This document shows positions 57,342 to 64,000 of a stretch of DNA of 64,000 bases, piece by piece. The translations under genes were made by a program, and so were the position numbers. Within the stretch, counting starts at the first letter, position 1, and each line of letters begins with the position of its first letter. Source of the DNA: Anaeramoeba flamelloides (taxonomy: Eukaryota; Metamonada; Anaeramoebidae); the NCBI GenBank assembly GCA_027625915.1, contig JANTQA010000033.1:2790001-2854000 (forward strand), read 5' to 3'. The notes under the pieces are model-generated. The model was given only the letters and a program-made list of their open reading frames with translations, ran no database searches and was not told where the DNA came from.

Positions 57342-59511
57342 TGAATGAAAAAATCAAAACAACACTTTAATTTGAAATGTTATTTATTGTTCAAGTAAAA
57401 CAATTTTTCTTTTATTATTTTTTTTGATTTGTTTTTTTTTCTTTTCGTTTTTCACTCTGAAATTCTTTTGGTTTTAAAAAAACTAGAAAATTAAAAAAAT
57501 TATCAAAACAAAAAATAAAATTGGAAATTCTCTTAAAACTTTTCGGATATTACTTCTCTTATTCAGTTTTTTCTTTTTGAAAATAACATATTCAAAAATA
57601 ATTCTCATCTTTTTTTCAGAATAATTTATTTAAACCCCTTTGAATTTCCTCTATAAAACAGCAATTATATCAGAAAACACAATTGTTAGATTTTATGATT
57701 AATGTGGAAATCTAATAATTCGTGAACCAAGTGAAGAATATTTGCTAATTTGATTTTTGCCGATCAGTTACTGGATGGGTTGTTGTGTCAAAAAAATTGA
57801 TGGAATTCAAGAATATTGAAAAACTTTTTTAATGGACAACCTTAATTGAAATCACATAAAATCTGGAAAAGAATATTTTTCACCTATTGGTTCTTTACCA
57901 TTTTAACTGCTGTCTAAAAAATAAGTTTCTAATGGTTTAATAATTTGAAATCATTGAAAATACTTCACATTCAAAAAAAAATTCTCATGATTTTTTAATT
58001 CAGTTTTCAATTTTTTGAACTTGGTTGATCCATCTTCAAAGCAAGAAATTTTATTGGTTTAAAAATAGAGGTACATTTGTAAAATAGTTTGGTTGCGGAA
58101 ATATTCTTTGATATACAATCTTTGTTAATAACTGTTGTTTTGTTTTGATTTGGAAGTTGTCATGAGATTAGTATTTACAAACATAGTAACAGAACTATGT
58201 TTATCATTACAAATTGTGATTGAGAATTATACACAAGCTTTATTACTCTAACAAAATTGGTTATTGGATATTATTCTTCTTTTGCCTCTCATATCAATTT
58301 TCACCCGAATGAGAATCATATATTTTAAAAATCAGAGAGAACTAAAAGAAAGATGATTTCAAAAAGTTTTTGGTTAATAATAGAATCATAAACTTTTCAC
58401 GATCAGTATCGAAAATTGAAATCCTATAAAATATTAAACCTTAAAATTTTCAAAAAAAAAATGATATAAACTAAAAACATTATAGTTTTGGATAGTTTAA
58501 ATATAAACTAAATTTCATAATAAATGGCCCATCTTACATTTGAATTTTGAATTGCTTTTGTATCGTTTTGAAGTTTTTCCTGTCACAATATAAAGTTTAC
58601 AAATAAATTATTTTTTCTCTTTTTTATTTTTTCGACTGTGTTTTGTTAAAATGGAAAATGAAAATGAAAAATTAGAAAGAAGTCACAGATGAATTAATGA
58701 AAAAAGTTGGTTTCAAATATGAAAAAGAGATCAGGTTTAGTTATTCAAATGGAAGAAGAATCGATAATTGGGTTTTTTTAATTTTTTAAATTTTTTATTT
58801 TTTATGTACTGCTTCTTTCAAAATAAAGGCTCCAATTTTTTTTAACAGTTTTTTTTTTTTTTTTTTCTTTTATTTTTAGACAAAAAATAAATATCTCTTG
58901 AGTATAGTATTGAATATTAAAATCGAAATTTTTATATTATAATAGATAACTTCAATTATTAAAAATATTTTTCTTTAAAATTTGATTTTTAATGGGTCAA
59001 TGATTTTGAAAGATAGTTTAGTTGATTTTAAAAAAAATGAAAATTCTTTTTTATCAAAATTATCGATTTTGATGATAACATATATTATTATGATATTAAC
59101 AATTAATTTGTGATAATATTAAAAAAATCGCGATTAGTCCGACTATATCACGAAAAAATCATAAAATCATGATATTCCACATTATTGCTATAAAATAATT
59201 ATCACTAAAAAATGGAAAAATCTTTTTTTAAAATTACCTTAAAAAAATTCTATAGACTTTTACAAAAGTCTTTTGACTTTTACAACCCTTTTCCCTATTA
59301 AAAATGATAAAAAGTGTTTGTAATGATTTTTAATACTTTTTAAGTGTTTGTAAGTTTTGAAAGATAGAAAACTTTTATAAATAGAAATAGTTTTTATTGT
59401 AGTGGAACTGTAAAATTTTTTCTTTTCATTTTTGTTTTTAACAAAATATAAAATCTCAAACAAATTTTATGATCAAACTATAAATCACATATTTCGAAAA
59501 TACCCTTAAAT
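57342..59511. other. Intergenic region with one possible exon
   Basis: About 2.2 kb. 58676-58789 (+) is open and coding-like: KEVTDELMKKVGFKYEKEIR then FSYSNGRRIDNW, preceded by an AG. It is reminiscent of small nuclease-type folds, but I cannot assign it. ATCGCGAT-type motifs lie near 59128-59165. Nothing else is recognised. Confidence 0.3.
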
Positions 59512-60732
59512 AAAAAAGAGATGTGTTTTTTATTTGGTTTTATTTCTCATTTTCTTTTAGAAAAAATCAATTCACTAGCAATACACGTACAGATGTTTGC
59601 TGATGATTTGATATTAATAATGAAAGGATCAATGATTGAAATAAATTATCAATTACAAAAAATATATAAAATAATAAAAGATTTTGGAATGAATCCAAAT
59701 GATGATAAAACAAAAAAAAACCCTAATACTAAAAGAAATTTTATATCTTGGTATTTGGTTAGATAAAAAAACTCATCTAAAATTTAACTTTGATAAGGTC
59801 AATAATAATTTTGAAAAAATCCTACATATTTTTAAAGAAAGGAATTTTTCTAATGGGTTAAAAATTCAATTCCTTAAAACCGTTTTACATAGTCAACTAT
59901 TATATGGGTTGGAGATATTTGACTTTACAGAATCTGATTTCAAAAAAATTGATATTTGGATTAATAAGAAAATCACAGAATCGCTTTTAATAAACCCACA
60001 TTCCCCAAGACTTATCTATAAAACTGAAGCAAAAATTGATTTGGCAAGAATCACAATTTACAAAAAGAAAATTCAAATTAATTCAAAAATTAAAAATTTT
60101 GGGATTTGATAAATTAATAAATCTTCTCCCCTTCAGAGAAAAAAGAAACAGAAAACATTAATTGGAAAGCTCGAAATTTAAAAGAATTAGAATCTGAACT
60201 CGAAGTTTACAGAATTAATCAATTAAAAAAATAGTCCAAGTTGGAAAGTACAAAAGTATTTGAAAATAATTTTGATACAGGGAAATATTAACAAACAGCA
60301 AAAATATTTAAAATGGAAGGGTTCAACTTCTATTCTAAAGTTAAGAAATTATACAAATTATCTTAATAGATATTCTTATTTTATGAACAAAAATAAATCA
60401 CAATTTTGTCAATTGTGTAAAATAAATAAAGATTTGGATATCATTGAAGATTTGGATCATTTTCTCTGGAACTGCCCAGCCTATGAAAATAATCGGAAAA
60501 TCTGGATTTCTGAATTAGAAAACAATAATTTTTCACTTATTTTAAATAATAATAATATTTATAATATTATTAATAAACAAGATTCAATATCTTTATTAGC
60601 TTTAGTAGATAATAAGACTATGTTTGAATCTATTATACGATTTCTAAATTCAAGTTTAGGAATTCGGGCAAACAAGAGGAATTCTAAACTCCTCCCTTAA
60701 ATTACAATAAAAAAAAAGAGATGTGTTTTTTA
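59512..60732 (+). mobile_element. 5'-truncated LINE (subfamily Y) with 20-bp target-site duplication
   Basis: Both edges carry AAAAAAGAGATGTGTTTTTT (59513 and 60712). Between them: LFGFISHFLLEKINSL, QMFADDLILIMKG (catalytic FADD), then after a frame change in an A run near 59716, ILYLGIWLDKKTHLKFNFDK, a thumb region to 60109, then after another break (60110-60259) the zinc knuckle CQLCKINKD ... LDHFLWNCPAYENNRK (60410-60500), ending TCCTCCCTTAAA and poly-A. About 1.18 kb. The endonuclease and the first half of the RT are missing. Confidence 0.9.
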
Positions 60733-60758
60733 AAAATGACATTATTACCTTCACAAGT

Positions 60759-61697
60759 TAACCATTGTGAAAAAAAGTTGGTTGGTTAAAAAAAATTAGG
60801 TATGTTAAAAATATGTTTTCGTTTTTCCAAATAGTTATTATTAGTCAAATGATTTTTGATCAAGGTATCATTTTATGAACAAATCTAACATTTAAGAAAA
60901 ACAAAAGTCACGATATTTTATAATTTTCAAAAACAATATTATTTCGTTGCATTTGGTCACTTTGGAATTGCTTTGGAACGTCAAAAGTATAAAAATTGAA
61001 TTTTAAATGCACACTTTACGAAAAATGTTATTTTTTTTTTATTAGACTACATTCCAAGATCAATTTATGAATTGTTTGGAAATACCAAAAATGAATAATT
61101 TTTTAAAATTAAAGTTGTTTCTATGAGTATTTTTAGAATTTAAATGGTTTCTAAAAAATTAATATCTCGTTATTTTGAATTAATGATTGTAAAACATTAG
61201 TGAAAATCAATCTCTTTTGAAAAAATATCTTTATTTGGAAAATTATTTGATTTAATTTGGTTTAATAGGAAATTTAAGATAAACCTTGAGATGTTCAGTT
61301 TATCTACCAATATTATTTTTCTCAAGAAAAAATTATAGAAAAAAGATAAAAAATGATGCTAAAGTTTTCAGATCTGTATGACTTGATATATTTGATAAAT
61401 ATCTTATTGAATTAATATATTTTAATTTTTCTCCATTACTAGTTATCTTATTTATAGTAAAGTTAACAATTAAAATTCAATTTTAGTGTTTGTAGCGTTC
61501 CAAAGAAATTCAAAGGGTCAAAATGCAACGAAATAATATTTTTTTTGAAAATGTTAATTGCTAATGATAGGGTTTTTTATAAATGTACGATTTTTTTATA
61601 AAATTTTACTTTGATCAAAAATCATTTTGCTAATAATTACTATTTAAAAAAAACTGAAAACAAATTTTTGAATTCACCAATTTTTTTCCCAATGATA
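60759..61697. mobile_element. Family F element, copy 2 (empty-site allele, inverted)
   Basis: The ends TAACCATTGTGAA and CCCAATGATA, with inner inverted repeats, match copy 1 in opposite orientation. The single TA at 61418-61419 corresponds to the place where copy 1 carries the Tc1-like insertion. Confidence 0.7.
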
Positions 61698-62973
61698 GAT
61701 AACCAAAAAGAATAAAGAGCAATTTTTCTTCTTGTTGGTGATCGATCATAAAAAACTTTAAGGTCTTGTTGTGTTTGCTGTCCAATACAAAGATATCAAA
61801 AGAAGAATAAGAAGAAGAAAACAATATGTCCAAAAAATAATAATAATAATTAGTGATAAAAGTGACTAGAGGTTGTTGTGAAAGCTTTTAAACAGTTATC
61901 CAACTTCTTTCAACTTTCTGAGAATATTGAAAATGTTTTTACCGTAGAACACATTCTTTAAAGAACAGGTGAAGGGTTTTTTATTTTAGAAACTCTCTTA
62001 TTCAGCACATCTTATAACCCCACAATATCTGAGAAAATATTTCTTTCTCTTTAGTTCTTATTGTTGTTGATCTAAAAGGATCGGATAGTTTTGTCAAACA
62101 AACGATTGGAACATACAATAACATTCTTTAATCTAATCCTTGATTGAATCAAGTGCCTTTTTTGTTATATTTTAAAAGAAAAATTTTTTGTTAAACTATT
62201 TTTTGATCAAAAACAATTTGTTTGTCAAAATATTGTTGAATTATCCGAAAAACATATCAACTATTATATCGCGATTACTTTTTAATCGCGATTTTTTGGC
62301 ATTTATCATGATTTTTTAATAATTATCGCGATTTTATAGAATATTGCGATTTGTTAGATTATTACGATAATATTGAATATTGTGATTTTCTTTAATATCA
62401 TTATTGTTAAAAATAATTACAATTGTTTGAAAGTTTATTTTGACTTAGGCGTAGATATCAACAAAAAATCCCCTGTTCCTGAACGAAGTTTTGGATGTTA
62501 ATAGAATTTTAAATATTTTTGATAATTGATATCTTTCATAAGAATTTTTTCTTCAAATTCCTTTTTATTCTGGAAGTAATTTAGAAATGAAATATTGGGC
62601 ATTGAGTTACTGATCCATATTTTTTCCATAAATAATTTTTTAAAAAAAATTATAAATTAGATTCATAAAACTTGGGGAAAAAGCAAGATATAATTTTTTT
62701 ATTTTATACCCAATTTCATTTGCATTGCTCAATTTTTCTTCGATGTTTAATAGTTAATAATTTGGAAAAATTGACAATTTATTAATCTGTTTTTTGTTTT
62801 TTTTTATTTTTTTTTGAATGTAATATTTTAATATGTGTACGCTTCTTATTTATTAACGAGTTTTCAACTATTAGGTTATGATAAACAGGTTTTTCTATCT
62901 TTTAATATTGTCTCTCTTTTTTCCATAAATGAAAAAAAACTTTTATTTCTATCAGGTGGTTCAATATTTATTT
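61698..62973. other. Spacer with an ATCGCGAT motif cluster
   Basis: 61710-61833 (-) is an open stretch starting MDILFSSSYSSFDIFVLDSK; it might be a first exon but has no known family. 62270-62400 holds five spaced (A/T)TCGCGAT-like units. No other feature. Confidence 0.3.
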
Positions 62974-63472
62974 TTTCAAATGACAATTTATTTTTTATAA
63001 TTGACCTTAAAAGAAAAAAGAAATAAACAGAATAATAAACATCATAAAATAGTCGATATCACATCTGAAATAAAATTCATAAATCAATAGATTTTCTTAA
63101 AAATTGAAAAACTCAAACTATTGGGGAACAATTTCGAATTAAGTGATAAATAAAGGTTCGTTTTGATCTCCAATTGAAGATTATTTAAAATTCCAATAAA
63201 AATAAATATATTTTCTCAACAATCATTTTCACCATTTCAATAACATTTAAATAGCATATTATTTACTAATTTTATATCGATCTTGTAATAAAAATAAGAT
63301 TTGCAATTAAATTACAATCAAAAACATATGAAAAAAATGATTTCAATTTGTGAAATAATAATTTCAATTTTGAAATTTCCAAAAAATGCTTTTTAAATAT
63401 CCATACAACGCCTTTAAACATAAGTAATTCCTTCACCACAGCTCAGCCCTTTTGACTGAAATCTGGTTTGTA
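62974..63472. mobile_element. Family B element, partial copy 3
   Basis: It matches 52760-53421: the AAATAAACAGAATAATAAAC and TTTTCTTAAAAATTGAAAAA blocks, ending TTTTGACTGAAATC-TGGTTTG. The left end is missing. Confidence 0.6.
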
Positions 63473-63479
63473 ATAGTTT

Positions 63480-63870
63480 CTTTATCTGTTAATATTAGTA
63501 AATGAAATTAGGTTAATTGTGTTAAGATTTTCTAAAAGAACTAGAAAAAGCTAAATTCAAGACCGATGAAGTATATGATTCTATATTGATTGGGGCATCA
63601 TTACAAATTATTTTCTACATTAAATTTTATTTTATTTGAAAAAATAAAATCATATTAAATAAATGTCAATTTAAAATCAAAAATATATTTGCTAAATAAT
63701 TGGTATATTAAAAATTTTTTATAATTCATAATATCAAAAAATAATTTATAAAAATTCCAAATCAAAATAAGTAAAAAAGCTGTCCAAAATTTTGGAGTGT
63801 GATTAAATATATATATATGTGTGTGTGTGTGTGTTTAAATTTGTTTAAAATCTATTAGGGTTTTAAAAAT
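63480..63870. repeat. Partial family A-like copy and a (TA)n(GT)n microsatellite
   Basis: 63690-63800 loosely matches the first third of family A. ATATATATGTGTGTGTGTGT lies at about 63812-63834. Confidence 0.5.
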
Positions 63871-64000
63871 TGACTTGGAAAGGAATTTCCTCAAAAAAAT
63901 TTTTTTTCCCAACCTTCTTTTTCATTTTTAGATATAACAGAAATCGCAGAAACGGAGACAGATAAATTTTGAAATAATATATTTCAATTCTTAGATCTCA

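Noticed and set aside
1-64000. tRNA, rRNA or other structured RNA genes
   Set aside because: I looked for tRNA B-box-like GGTTCGAATCC with a matching A box and for conserved rRNA blocks and saw none. The MITE hairpins are repeats, not RNA genes, on present evidence.

Overview
The window is a strongly AT-rich (roughly four-fifths A+T by eye) piece of a nuclear genome from a single-celled eukaryote. Genes use the standard code and GT-AG introns. Proteins carry long Lys/Glu, Gly-Lys, Arg-Gly and Asn tracts. One gene is an intronless RhoGEF with two DH-PH cassettes. Conserved eukaryotic genes are spaced among decayed transposons. The style (EKEKEK tracts, many large RhoGEF proteins, standard code) fits an anaeramoebid such as Anaeramoeba best. 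That is inference; another AT-rich amoeboid protist is possible.

Layout. 1-8191 (+): 3' part of a CKAP5/XMAP215/Dis1 TOG-domain gene, with a 3.8-kb intron inside TOG2. 8.5-10.1 kb: two TA-flanked inverted-repeat elements. 11317-15024 (+): RhoGEF. 15.4-19.1 kb: transposon graveyard (Tc1-like element nested in another element, a cluster of 200-bp palindromic MITEs). 19228-21423 (-): SPIDR-like DNA-repair scaffold. 24522-25694 (-): unrecognised helical protein. 29390-34115 (+): proteasome assembly chaperone 2 (PSMG2), with a 4.0-kb repeat-filled intron. 34.8-38.3 kb: repeats and two tail-to-tail LINE fragments. 39206-39896 (+): ribosomal protein eL43 (RPL37A), four exons. 43521-45868 (-): proteasome lid subunit Rpn9/PSMD13, four exons. 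46619-47299 (-): 3' exons of an unidentified gene. 50813-54955 (+): neuroguidin/Lcp5, with a 2.6-kb repeat-filled intron. 56901-57341 (+): snapin-like BLOC-1/BORC subunit. 59.5-61.7 kb: LINE with target-site duplication and a second copy of the element that hosts the Tc1 insertion at 15.7 kb. The last 2 kb hold partial repeats.

The genes are unrelated housekeeping loci: microtubule dynamics, Rho signalling, recombination repair, proteasome assembly and structure, ribosome structure and biogenesis, and lysosome positioning. No operon logic is expected. The main theme is that three conserved genes carry 2.6-4.0 kb introns stuffed with the same dispersed repeats that fill the intergenic space, while the other introns in the window are only about 0.1-0.6 kb. 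At least eleven repeat families recur. Several have TA or TTAA ends typical of Tc1/mariner and piggyBac DNA transposons. A truncated LINE family supplies most of the remaining coding debris. Exon joins were made by eye from splice signals, reading phase and remembered family sequences; no alignment or search was run.
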